From Brevibacillus fluminis (GTDB lineage Bacteria > Bacillota > Bacilli > Brevibacillales > Brevibacillaceae): DNA of 64,000 nucleotides. Under the pieces are notes generated by a model. The model worked only from the letters and a program-made list of their open reading frames with translations. It did no database searches and was not told the origin of the DNA. Positions 8,018 to 18,675 of this stretch are shown here, piece by piece; within the stretch, counting starts at the first letter, position 1; each line of letters begins with the position of its first letter. Made by a program: the position numbers and the translations under genes. Location: the NCBI RefSeq assembly GCF_003710825.1, contig NZ_RHHQ01000005.1, positions 124,001-188,000 on the forward strand, given 5' to 3'.

Positions 8018-8764
8018 ATGCCCCGCCAAGAGGAAGGGAATCGGATGAAGCGATGGAAACGCAGTGTCAAGATGATGCTTACCGGCTTGGCAGCAATGAT
8101 TGTTTGTCTCGGTTCACTGCAGAATACACATGCTGACGGGATCCATTTGCCGATCGATATCATGATCGATGTGGGGCATGGCGGCATCGACAGCGGGACG
8201 ACTTATGGCAGTATTGAAGAAAAAAACATCAATCTGCAAATCGCCATGAAAGTGTATAAAATGCTGAAAGCGAGAGGCTACAACGTATTGATCAACCGAA
8301 CGGGCGATTATGCACTCAGCGATGACAACGAATGGCTGCACAGCCGTTCCCGCCATATTCGCGATCTTGCCCAGCGCAAGGAATTGGCCGTGGAAATCGT
8401 CCCTCAAGTTCTGATCAGCCTTCATGTAAATTGGGCCAAAAACCGGAGGGAGTCAGGACCCGTAATTTTGTATCAAAAACGAGGCCAGAGCTATTTGCTG
8501 GCCCATGTTCTTCAGCAAAAGTTGAACGGGTTGTATCAGTCGAATGAGACGCCGCGAACGGGGAAGACCTATTACTTGCTCAATCGTACGGAAAGCCCCG
8601 CTGTGATCGTGGAGATGGGCTTTTTAAGCAATCTGTCCGATCGGGCACGCTTGACCAACCCAAAAGGTCAAAAAGAAATCGCCGATACCATCTGCGAGGC
8701 TGTGCGCGAGTATCTGGTTCTCTGCGGCAATTTGCACGACGGAGAAAAAAGGGATGCCCATTAA
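8018..8764 (+). CDS. N-acetylmuramoyl-L-alanine amidase (Amidase_3)
   Basis: The 248-residue secreted zinc amidase cleaves the lactyl-L-Ala bond of peptidoglycan. ATG 8018 follows AAAGGGGAA; ATG 8045 (MKRWKRS) also has a purine-rich site and cannot be excluded. A signal sequence spans KRWKRS through a hydrophobic stretch to about THADG. Zinc and catalytic motifs are DVGHGGIDSG (His), EEKNINLQ (Glu), ISLHVNW (His) and VEMGFLSN (catalytic Glu). The single-domain layout and size resemble CwlD, which makes muramic lactam in the spore cortex. Its stop overlaps that of the convergent histidine kinase gene. Confidence 0.9.
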   Translation: MPRQEEGNRMKRWKRSVKMMLTGLAAMIVCLGSLQNTHADGIHLPIDIMIDVGHGGIDSGTTYGSIEEKNINLQIAMKVYKMLKARGYNVLINRTGDYALSDDNEWLHSRSRHIRDLAQRKELAVEIVPQVLISLHVNWAKNRRESGPVILYQKRGQSYLLAHVLQQKLNGLYQSNETPRTGKTYYLLNRTESPAVIVEMGFLSNLSDRARLTNPKGQKEIADTICEAVREYLVLCGNLHDGEKRDAH

Positions 8765-8775
8765 TCAGCATCCCT
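8752..8775. terminator. Terminator hairpin inside the overlapping ends of two convergent genes
   Basis: GGGATGC and GCATCCC flank a 10-base loop that contains both stop codons (8761-8763 on the minus strand, 8762-8764 on the plus strand). The A run at 8746-8751 becomes a T run for the minus-strand kinase transcript. Confidence 0.75.
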
Positions 8776-10158
8776 TGCCAAAACAGGCAGTTCGACATGA
8801 ACGATCGTCCCCCCTGATGCGGAGCGTCGAATGGAAATTCGGCCTCCGTATTCTTGTACAATCGACTTGGCGATGGGCAAGCCGAGTCCGCTGCCTCCAC
8901 GATGCCGATTGCGTGATTTGTCCACACGGTAAAATCGCTCGAATACATTCTCCATTTCTTCCTCAGGGATGCCGATCCCCGTATCCTCAACAAGCAAGTG
9001 TACCCACCCTCTTTCCGTCGTCGCCGTTAACGCAACTTCTCCCGTTTCTGTATACTTTCGTGCATTGTCCAGGAGTATATCTAGCAGCTGCCTGATCTTC
9101 GGCGGTTCCATTGTCATGGCGATTGGCTCTGTCCAATTGACGGACAAGCTGAGATGCTTGGGAAACGTCGACGTCCACACATTGCGGATCTCCTTGAGTA
9201 ACGGGACCATCGACTGCATCTTTTTCCCGTCGTCTTCGCCGATCTGCGACACGTGCTGGAATTTGGCCAGCGAGAGCATGTCGTCGATCAGCGAAAAGAG
9301 GCGGGAACATTCATGGTCCATGGCAATGAGCGCCTCATCCCGTATCGCCTGATTTTGTTTTCCCCAGCGGTGCAAAAGCCTGACATAGCCGTCGATGATG
9401 GCGAGCGGCGTGCGGAATTCATGGGAAGCGTCCGCGATAAATTGCTGCTGCTTTTTCATGGCTTCCTCCACGCGGTCTAGCAGCGAATTGAACGCACGAA
9501 CCAAATCATTGATTTCGGCAGACGTGCCATGCGCGGGGAGGCGGGTGGAGAGATGAGAGGGGCGGATTCTCCGGATATCAGTAATCAGACGGTCAAGAGG
9601 AGAGAGCCCGACCCTTGCGAGAAAATAGCCCCCGAAGCTGGAGATGACCAGCGTCACAATCGAGGCCACGCCGAGCATCAGGAGCAAAATGTGCAAGTAC
9701 GGATCAAGCAGCTCGTTTTCCTGTTTGACGCGGATGGTGAGTGGCGGGTGAGCCCCGTCCAGTAAAATAGGCGCTTCTCCGATCAGCTGCGCGGGGAGGC
9801 CTTTTAGCGGGTCGGTCACCCAGTCAGGTCCGACGACCGAGGCGAGGCGCTTTCCTTGGTGATCGAGCAAAATGATGGCTTGCTGCTTTGTTGCATAGTT
9901 CGTCAGCAGCTGTTTCACGTAATTAGCGTCCAGGTACTTGTCCTCGGTTAGCTGTGTTTTTAGGTCAGCCGCGATGGCCTCTGCCTTTTGGTCCAGCAAA
10001 TGCTGCTCGTGTATGTAGACCAGCTTGGAGGTGCTCCAGTATATGAATGTCGTGAGAATCATCAAAAGGACCATCATGCCCGCAACAAAGAGCAGCGTCA
10101 AACGCCATTTCAGCGAAAGGCGGAGCAGCTTTCTGATACCACTGGTTGTGGAGGTCAT
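8761..10158 (-). CDS. Two-component sensor histidine kinase
   Basis: The 465-residue membrane kinase has an N-terminal helix (LTLLFVAGMMVLLMILTTFIY), a sensor region of about 130 residues outside the membrane, a second helix (ILLLMLGVASIVTLVISSFG), HAMP (near PLDRLITDIRRI), HisKA with H-box DASHEFRTPLAI, and an ATPase domain (NARKY N-box; DTGIGIPEEE; GGSGLGLPIAKSIV). Three in-frame ATGs occur; 10158 has AAAGGA at suitable spacing, 10167 and 10164 are too close. It follows its response regulator by about 25 bases. Nearby wall hydrolase genes suggest envelope-stress sensing, which is inference. Confidence 0.93.
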   Translation of the reverse strand: MTSTTSGIRKLLRLSLKWRLTLLFVAGMMVLLMILTTFIYWSTSKLVYIHEQHLLDQKAEAIAADLKTQLTEDKYLDANYVKQLLTNYATKQQAIILLDHQGKRLASVVGPDWVTDPLKGLPAQLIGEAPILLDGAHPPLTIRVKQENELLDPYLHILLLMLGVASIVTLVISSFGGYFLARVGLSPLDRLITDIRRIRPSHLSTRLPAHGTSAEINDLVRAFNSLLDRVEEAMKKQQQFIADASHEFRTPLAIIDGYVRLLHRWGKQNQAIRDEALIAMDHECSRLFSLIDDMLSLAKFQHVSQIGEDDGKKMQSMVPLLKEIRNVWTSTFPKHLSLSVNWTEPIAMTMEPPKIRQLLDILLDNARKYTETGEVALTATTERGWVHLLVEDTGIGIPEEEMENVFERFYRVDKSRNRHRGGSGLGLPIAKSIVQEYGGRISIRRSASGGTIVHVELPVLARDAD

Positions 10159-10183
10159 CGCCATCATCCTTTCTTGGTTTGCA

Positions 10184-10870
10184 TTACACCCGCATCGTAT
10201 AGCCTACACCGCGGATGGTATGGATGAGCTTGACCGGGTGATCGGAGTCGACCTTGTTGCGCAAATAGCGAATGTAGACGTCGACCACGTTGGTGTTTCC
10301 CATGAAATCAAACCCCCATACGGCAGAAAGTAGCTGCTCGCGGGACAAGGCTTGTCCAGGGTGCGTGGCCAAATAGATCAGAAGCTCGAACTCCCGGGGA
10401 GTAAGGGACACCTCTTCTTCGTCGCGGAAAACACGACGGGAATGAGGCTCGATTGTCAACGTATCCATCGTGATTAATTCCACTTCCTCAGATTGGGGCT
10501 TGCGCAAATTGACACGAATGCGGGCAAACAATTCCTCGATGGCAAAAGGCTTGGTCAAATAATCATTCGCTCCGCTGTCCAGTCCGGCTACTTTGTCCGG
10601 CACCTCGCTCCGCGCCGAAATCATGATGATCGGGACATCCTTGACCTCGCGGATGCGGCGACAAACTTCCGTGCCGGATAGGCCGGGAAGCATCACATCT
10701 AGCAGGATCAGATCGTACGGCTGATCGAGTGCCTGCTGCAAGCCAGTAGTGCCGTTGTGCTCCAGGTCGATTTCATATCCCTCGTTTACTAATTCGAGTT
10801 GCAAGTAACGAGCAAAGTTTTGCTCGTCCTCCACAAGCAATATGCGACCTTTTCCTTCAAGCGATGTCAT
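10184..10870 (-). CDS. OmpR/PhoB-family response regulator
   Basis: The 228-residue regulator has a receiver domain (acidic pocket ILLVEDE, phospho-Asp in YDLILLDVMLPG, switch Thr/Ser in IIMISARS, Lys in DYLTKPF) and a C-terminal winged helix (RRVFRDEEEVSLTPREFELL; RYLRNKVD). ATG 10870 has GAGGTG seven bases upstream; an upstream ATG at 10885 lacks a site. Three direct 11-bp repeats directly upstream (10897-10929) fit tandem binding by this class, suggesting autoregulation and control of the divergent NlpC/P60 gene. Confidence 0.94.
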   Translation of the reverse strand: MTSLEGKGRILLVEDEQNFARYLQLELVNEGYEIDLEHNGTTGLQQALDQPYDLILLDVMLPGLSGTEVCRRIREVKDVPIIMISARSEVPDKVAGLDSGANDYLTKPFAIEELFARIRVNLRKPQSEEVELITMDTLTIEPHSRRVFRDEEEVSLTPREFELLIYLATHPGQALSREQLLSAVWGFDFMGNTNVVDVYIRYLRNKVDSDHPVKLIHTIRGVGYTMRV

Positions 10871-10896
10871 CTCCTTACACCTCATCCATCAGCTGT

Positions 10897-10929
10897 AAAT
10901 TCTCATCAAATTCTCATGAAATTCTCGTC
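10897..10929. promoter_or_regulatory. Three tandem 11-bp repeats (candidate response-regulator binding site)
   Basis: AAATTCTCATC, AAATTCTCATG and AAATTCTCGTC lie head to tail with an exact 11-base period, in the divergent region between the response regulator and the NlpC/P60 gene. OmpR/PhoB proteins typically bind such one-turn tandem repeats. Confidence 0.65.
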
Positions 10930-11000
10930 TAAATCTTAGTTTTCGGCTGTAACATGTCATTTATACCGCAAGACACCAACATCTAAGGAGGATGAGAAAC

Positions 11001-11510
11001 ATGAATAAGCGGAACTGGATGATGAGCGCAGCTATGGCTGTTCTTGTGTGTAGTTCTCTTTTGACTGGTGGACAAGCATATGCCTATTCCAGCACTACGG
11101 CCAGCAACGTGATCAAAGCAGGAGCCAAATATATGGGTACTCCTTATGTATGGGGATCTAGCCGTTCAACGAAATCAACGATGGATTGCTCCGAGTTTGT
11201 CATGTGGGCGATGAAAGAGGGCGCCCATATCAACATGGGAAAAGGTGGGGCACGTTCCCAATATACAATCGGTAAGCAAAAGGGCAAGGTTGTCAAATAC
11301 AGCGAGCTGAAAAAAGGTGACATTGTATTCTTTTCAACCAAAGCGACGATGAAATATGCAAAAGGTTCTATCAACCGCATCGGTCATGTCGGTATTTATG
11401 CAGGTAACGGAAAAGTGCTGCATACGTATGGGGCAGGAGGCGTCCGCTACAGCAACATGGCAAGCGGATGGTGGAAAGATCATTACGTCACAGCAGTTCG
11501 CGTATTGTAA
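11001..11510 (+). CDS. Secreted NlpC/P60 family peptidase
   Basis: The 169-residue protein starts at ATG 11001, nine bases after AAGGAGG; the ATG at 10992 directly abuts the site. The signal peptide ends near GGQAYAYS. The NlpC/P60 cysteine peptidase domain fills the rest: GTPYVWGSS, catalytic Cys in TMDCSEFVMWA, KKGDIVFF and catalytic His in RIGHVGIYAGNG. Such enzymes cut D-gamma-glutamyl-diaminopimelate links in wall peptides. There is no separate wall-binding domain. It is divergent from the two-component operon and shares its tandem-repeat control region. Confidence 0.9.
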   Translation: MNKRNWMMSAAMAVLVCSSLLTGGQAYAYSSTTASNVIKAGAKYMGTPYVWGSSRSTKSTMDCSEFVMWAMKEGAHINMGKGGARSQYTIGKQKGKVVKYSELKKGDIVFFSTKATMKYAKGSINRIGHVGIYAGNGKVLHTYGAGGVRYSNMASGWWKDHYVTAVRVL

Positions 11511-11524
11511 TACGCGAATACATA

Positions 11525-11564
11525 AAAACCGCGGGTAGCGTTCGACGCACCAGCGGTTTTTTTG
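11525..11564. terminator. Terminator after the NlpC/P60 gene
   Basis: AAAACCGC pairs with GCGGTTTT, with an inner stem GGTaGCGT / ACGCaCC. A T run follows on the plus strand; the A run on the other side may also serve the convergent ATPase gene. Confidence 0.85.
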
Positions 11565-11566
11565 TC

Positions 11567-14311
<2,745 letters not shown>

Positions 14312-14472
14312 GGGCGATCTCCTCCAACATTTCATCTCATGTTTCATGTGTATGCAGACGAGCAGTCCGCTAGAAGGCCAAGCCGAATTTCGTCGATTGC
14401 TTGGGCTAGGCGGAATCACTTCTGTTGTCCGATGCATACGCTAAAGCGACGTCAGCTTAGAGGTGATTTGGC

Positions 14473-15114
14473 ATGAGTGGATTGTTGTCGCTGATCCTGG
14501 TCTCCATCGCGATCAGTTTGGATGGGCTGGGAGTGGGAATAACCTATGGGCTTCGCAAAATGCGGATTCCTTTCGCGTCGCTGTTGGTGATCGCGTTTTG
14601 TTCATTCTCGGTGGTTTACACGGTCATGCTTTTTGGGAGTACTCTGACCCAATGGTTGAGTCCCGAGATGAGCAAACTGATAGGGGCAGCGGTGCTAATC
14701 ATAATTGGATTGTTGACGCTGTGGAAAATCTGGCGAGGTAAGGAAGAGGAAGAAAAAGAGCCGGAGATTCAGGAAGGGCCGATTCGCCAAATTCGCATGT
14801 TTGGCCTGATCATTCAGATTTTGCGTGATCCGGAGCGGGCCGATGCGGACCGTTCGGGCGATATTCGTGGTTGGGAAGCCGTCATGCTGGGGATGGCGCT
14901 GTCGCTTGATGCATTTGGAGCGGGGATCAGCTTGTCGCTATTAGGCTACCATCCGCTGATCGTTGCGTTTTGCGTCGCATTTTCCAGTGCGGCGATACTG
15001 GCAATCGGGATCGCAGCCGGAAGACGAGTGCAGGGATTGGGCTGGGCGATGCGGTTGACGTGGTTGCCGCCGCTTTTGCTGATCAGCATTGGCTTGATGA
15101 AGTGCATGATGTAA
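14473..15114 (+). CDS. ytaF: Sporulation membrane protein YtaF
   Basis: The 213-residue protein (AGAGGTG site) has about six helices in two similar halves, each starting with a small acidic motif: SIAISLDGLGVGITYGLRK near the N-terminus and GMALSLDAFGAGISLSL after residue 135. A charged loop (KEEEEKEPEIQEG) lies between them. The duplicated S-D-x(F/L)-x-x-G pattern is typical of the YtaF/MntP group; the length and loop fit YtaF, a conserved spore-former protein of unclear function. MntP-like manganese efflux is the alternative. Confidence 0.87.
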   Translation: MSGLLSLILVSIAISLDGLGVGITYGLRKMRIPFASLLVIAFCSFSVVYTVMLFGSTLTQWLSPEMSKLIGAAVLIIIGLLTLWKIWRGKEEEEKEPEIQEGPIRQIRMFGLIIQILRDPERADADRSGDIRGWEAVMLGMALSLDAFGAGISLSLLGYHPLIVAFCVAFSSAAILAIGIAAGRRVQGLGWAMRLTWLPPLLLISIGLMKCMM

Positions 15115-15148
15115 AACACACTGCTACTACATAGCAAAGGAGGATACT

Positions 15149-16105
15149 ATGCACAAAGTAGTCGTATTGGGGACGGGACCTGCCGGTTTGACGGCAGCCA
15201 TTTATTTGGCCCGGGCTGAAATGAAGCCGCTGGTCATCGAGGGGACAGAACCGGGGGGACAATTGACGCTGACGACAGAAGTAGAGAATTTCCCCGGATT
15301 TCCCGAAGGGATCATGGGGCCGGAGCTGATGGCCAACATGCGCAAGCAGGCCGAACGGTTTGGCGCCGAATTTCAGACCGGCTGGGTGACAGAGGTCGAT
15401 TTATCGAAACGCCCCTTTACGATAAAGGTGGAAGGAGCGGCAGAGATTCAGGCGGAAGCCCTGATTCTCTCCACTGGCGCATCGGCCAAGCTTTTGGAGA
15501 TACCAGGCGAGAAGGAGAACATCGGGCGCGGGGTGAGTACCTGCGCGACCTGTGACGGCTTCTTTTTCCGCGGCAAAAAAATCATTGTGGTAGGGGGCGG
15601 GGACTCGGCGATGGAGGAAGCCAATTTCCTCACCAAATTCGCCTCCGAGGTCAAGCTGGTCCACCGCCGCACCGAGCTGCGAGCCTCCAAAATCATGCAG
15701 GAGCGCTGCCGCGAAAATCCGAAAATCAGCTGGGGCTTAAACCGCGCGCCCGTGGAAGTAGTTGCAGGCGAAAAAGGCGTGACGGCGCTTAAGGTGAAGA
15801 ACAACGAAACGGGCACCGAAGAAGTGATGGAGACGGACGGTATTTTCGTCGCCATCGGTCACCGACCCAATACAGCGTTTCTTGGCGGACAGCTTGAGAC
15901 GGACGAACAAGGCTATATCAAAGTCACACCGGGCTCGACGATGACATCAGTCGAAGGTGTATTTGCGTGCGGTGATGTGCAGGATCACAAATATCGGCAG
16001 GCCATCACAGCGGCAGGGTCAGGATGCATGGCGGCGCTTGATTGCGAACGCTTCCTGGAAGGGAATGCGATGCTCGATTGGGGATTGGCAACGGCAAAAG
16101 GCTGA
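15149..16105 (+). CDS. trxB: Thioredoxin-disulfide reductase
   Basis: The 318-residue flavoenzyme transfers electrons from NADPH to thioredoxin. It has an FAD-binding start (VVVLGTGPAGLTAAIYLARAE), the PGGQLTLTTEVENFPGF block, redox-active CATCDGFFF, NADPH-binding VVGGGDSAMEEANFL, and the C-terminal FAD motif VFACGDVQDHKYRQA. ATG follows AAAGGAGG. It lies 35 bases after ytaF and ends before a strong terminator. The CxxC type and length are diagnostic, although other trxB-like paralogues may exist elsewhere in the genome. Confidence 0.92.
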   Translation: MHKVVVLGTGPAGLTAAIYLARAEMKPLVIEGTEPGGQLTLTTEVENFPGFPEGIMGPELMANMRKQAERFGAEFQTGWVTEVDLSKRPFTIKVEGAAEIQAEALILSTGASAKLLEIPGEKENIGRGVSTCATCDGFFFRGKKIIVVGGGDSAMEEANFLTKFASEVKLVHRRTELRASKIMQERCRENPKISWGLNRAPVEVVAGEKGVTALKVKNNETGTEEVMETDGIFVAIGHRPNTAFLGGQLETDEQGYIKVTPGSTMTSVEGVFACGDVQDHKYRQAITAAGSGCMAALDCERFLEGNAMLDWGLATAKG

Positions 16106-16169
16106 ATGCCGATCAAAATAGAAAATATATTGGCTGGCTAAACTAACCGCCAATTGGCTGAGGTGAAAA

Positions 16170-16207
16170 AAACCTCCCTTTCTATAATGGATGGAAAGGG
16201 AGGTTTT
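16170..16207 (+). terminator. Terminator after trxB
   Basis: AAACCTCCCTTTC / GAAAGGGAGGTTT stem with an 11-base loop and a T run. Confidence 0.88.
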
Positions 16208-16263
16208 TGCATGTAACAAAACCTCCATCCGAAGCAAAGGTGCTGTTGAAAGGGGTTTTGTTT

Positions 16264-17166
16264 ATGGATGAAGCAAAGCGGGAATCAGCTGGACTACTCT
16301 ATGGATTTTTCGGCGTATTGGCATTTAGCTTTACATTGCCGATGACGCGGATCGCGGTAGAAACCATGAATCCGACATTCGTGGGATTGGGGCGGGCGGT
16401 AATCGCAGGCATTTTGGCAGGAATCGTGCTGATGATCAAGAGGGAGCGGTTCCCGACAAAAGCGCAGCTGAAAAGCTTGGCAATCGTTGCGATCGGTGTA
16501 GTCATCGGCTTTCCGCTGCTCACCTCATGGGCAATGAACCAGCTACCAGCCAATCACGGGGCTGTCGTCATAGCGCTGCTTCCCCTCGCCACTGCGGGAG
16601 TCGCTGTTTTTCGCGTCGGGGAAAGACCGTCGCTTGGCTACTGGCTCGCCAGCATCGCAGGGAGCTTGATCGTCCTGTGCTTTACGTTTCTCAACGGGAT
16701 CAACGGTTTGCACTGGGCGGATCTCGCCTTGATCGGGGCTGTGCTTTTGGCTGCGGTCGGATATGCCGAAGGAGGCAAGCTGTCCGCTGAAATGGGCAGC
16801 TGGCAAGTCATCAGCTGGGCGCTTGTCTTGATCATGCCGTTCCTGCTGATCCCAGTCGCGTTTGCTTTTTCCGACGAACTGTTGCAGGTGCCGCTGGCGG
16901 GCTGGCTTAGCTTTGGGTATGTCAGCGTTATCAGCCAATTTGTCGGGTTCCTGTGGTGGTACCGCGGCATGGAACTCGGTGGCGTAGCCAGAGTCAGCCA
17001 AATCCAATATGTACAGCCATTTTTATCGATCATATGGGCCGGGCTCTTGCTAGGGGAAACGATAACGATGACGACTGTCGTCCTCGCCCTTGGCATCGTT
17101 TTGACTGTGGCCAAAGGCCGGAAAACATCCGTCCGCCGGCGCGTCACCCAAGAAAAATCAGCTTGA
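16264..17166 (+). CDS. EamA/DMT superfamily transporter
   Basis: The 300-residue protein has ten predicted helices in two EamA repeats (first from LLYGFFGVLAFSFTLPMTRIAVE, second from about residue 155, ADLALIGAVLLAAVGYAEGGKLS). It starts at ATG 16264 behind AAAGGGG; the frame opens further upstream only through the terminator. C-terminal SQIQYVQPFLSIIWAGLLLGE is a typical last-repeat motif. DMT members export amino acids or other small metabolites; the substrate is unknown. It converges with the NiCoT-like gene with two bases between stops. Confidence 0.88.
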   Translation: MDEAKRESAGLLYGFFGVLAFSFTLPMTRIAVETMNPTFVGLGRAVIAGILAGIVLMIKRERFPTKAQLKSLAIVAIGVVIGFPLLTSWAMNQLPANHGAVVIALLPLATAGVAVFRVGERPSLGYWLASIAGSLIVLCFTFLNGINGLHWADLALIGAVLLAAVGYAEGGKLSAEMGSWQVISWALVLIMPFLLIPVAFAFSDELLQVPLAGWLSFGYVSVISQFVGFLWWYRGMELGGVARVSQIQYVQPFLSIIWAGLLLGETITMTTVVLALGIVLTVAKGRKTSVRRRVTQEKSA

Positions 17167-17168
17167 TG

Positions 17169-17816
17169 CTAGTTCAACCACAGCCGAAACAAACCTTCCG
17201 TAATGCCGAGATTGTACATGTAGAAAAAGCCGAACGCAGTGCTGATCGCGCCGGTTAGTATACTCAAGGCCCGGTTGACCGATAGCTTTTCCAAAGTCAG
17301 CACAAAAGGGAGGCCGATCACAGTTGTAAACAGGAGCATTCCCAAGACGGTTCCCAAACCAAAAATCAAAATGTACAGCGCGCCTTCCCACACCGTCGAT
17401 ACGGTTGACATGGTGAGAAGAACCATCGCCGCGCTGCCAGCTAGCCCATGGACGAGTCCGATCAAGACGGATTTTACATAGGGCATTTCTTTTTGTTCAT
17501 GGACATGCTTACTTTGCACCGCTCGTGCAGCCTTTCCGATATTGGTAAGCCCAAGATAAACCAGCATGATACCAACGGTAAATTCCAACGACAGGGCCCA
17601 CTTTTCCGGAATGTTTCCCTTCAATAGAATAAGGATGAGTCCGACGACCACCAAGGTGGCCGTATGTCCAATCCCCCAAAAAACCCCTGCGAGCGAAGAG
17701 CGGAATAAGCTTTTGCTGCGGCTTGCGATCGTGGAGACCGCGATCACATGGTCAGGTTCGATGGCGTGCTTGATGCCGAGGAGAAAACCAGCCCACAAAA
17801 TCATAGACAACTCCAA
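17169..17816 (-). CDS. Nickel/cobalt transporter-like membrane protein (UreH/NicO/NiCoT group)
   Basis: About 215 residues with six helices. The N-terminal helix carries GIKHAIEPDHVIAVST, matching the His-x4-Asp-His signature of nickel/cobalt transporters, followed by GVFWGIGHTATL. The middle has a His-containing hydrophilic loop (SKHVHEQKE) and then IGLVHGLAGSAAMVLL. TTG 17816 lies eight bases after AAAGGAGG and is preferred; ATG 17804 (MILWAGF) is possible. No urease genes are nearby, so metal specificity is inference. Confidence 0.8.
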   Translation of the reverse strand: MELSMILWAGFLLGIKHAIEPDHVIAVSTIASRSKSLFRSSLAGVFWGIGHTATLVVVGLILILLKGNIPEKWALSLEFTVGIMLVYLGLTNIGKAARAVQSKHVHEQKEMPYVKSVLIGLVHGLAGSAAMVLLTMSTVSTVWEGALYILIFGLGTVLGMLLFTTVIGLPFVLTLEKLSVNRALSILTGAISTAFGFFYMYNLGITEGLFRLWLN

Positions 17817-17937
17817 ACCAATGTCCTCCTTTAAAAAAATCGCATTCTTTATGATAGCATACGGTCTGTGACAGGGGATTGGTTTTTCACTATGCATTTA
17901 ATAAACATTTTGGTTTTTAATATATGATAAATTGTGG

Positions 17938-17943
17938 TATAAT
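17938..17943 (+). promoter_or_regulatory. Extended -10 promoter element before the FMN reductase gene
   Basis: TGG precedes TATAAT (TG-n-TATAAT); the -35 region is poor, typical for extended -10 promoters. Confidence 0.5.
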
Positions 17944-17982
17944 TTCCATATATGCATCAAGCAGTGCGAAGGAGGATTTCGG

Positions 17983-18525
17983 ATGAAAATCATGGTGATG
18001 TGCGGCAGTGCGACAAAGTATTCCAATACACGCGGATTGATCAGATGGATCGAGAAAGCGTTGCATGAAAAAGGAGTAGAGGTTCTGAAATTCGATGCGG
18101 GCCAGCATCTTTTGCCAATCTACAACGGCGATGATGAGCAAAACGAGCTGCCTGAGGTGAAGCGCTTGCGTGTCCAAGCGGAACAGGCGGATGGCTTTTT
18201 CATCTGCACGCCGGAATATCATTCGGGCATGAGCGGCGCGTTGAAAAACGCATTGGACTTTCTCGGGTCTCGACATTTCCGGCAAAAGCCGGCAACGCTC
18301 TCAGCGGTTGCGGGTGGAGGCAAAGGAGGAATCAATGCACTCAACAACCTGCGCACCGTTGTTCGCGGTGTGTATGGCTTAACGCTGCCTGGGCAATTCG
18401 TTGCGGATCCTGACCATTTTGACGGAAAAAACGAGCTGGTGAGCTACGAGGCGAAAGAGCGCTTGTCACTGATCGTGGATGAGCTTGTGGCGCTTACGCA
18501 GCGTCTTGCCAACGGAAAAGCATAA
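17983..18525 (+). CDS. NADPH-dependent FMN reductase
   Basis: The 180-residue flavodoxin-like protein starts at ATG 17983 after GGAGG. The N-terminal phosphate-binding loop is CGSATKYSNTRGL, and TPEYHSGMSGALKNALDFL is the family's flavin and active-site motif; VAGGGKGGINALNNLR contacts the isoalloxazine ring. Relatives reduce FMN, azo dyes, quinones or chromate. It is monocistronic with its own promoter and terminator. Confidence 0.9.
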   Translation: MKIMVMCGSATKYSNTRGLIRWIEKALHEKGVEVLKFDAGQHLLPIYNGDDEQNELPEVKRLRVQAEQADGFFICTPEYHSGMSGALKNALDFLGSRHFRQKPATLSAVAGGGKGGINALNNLRTVVRGVYGLTLPGQFVADPDHFDGKNELVSYEAKERLSLIVDELVALTQRLANGKA

Positions 18526-18536
18526 AGATGTCGACT

Positions 18537-18579
18537 AGAAGGAGGAGGGACCTGATCGCAGGTTCTCCTCCTTCTTTTT
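18537..18579 (+). terminator. Terminator after the FMN reductase gene
   Basis: AGAAGGAGGA / TCCTCCTTCT with inner ACCTG/CAGGT, then a T run. Confidence 0.88.
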
Positions 18580-18675
18580 CTGACGCCAACTTCAAAAAGA
18601 AAGAGGCGCAAAATTGCGACCTTTGCTACAATAAGCAAGCAATCAAAAAAATTTTTCTGAGGGGGGTGAGCCAAC

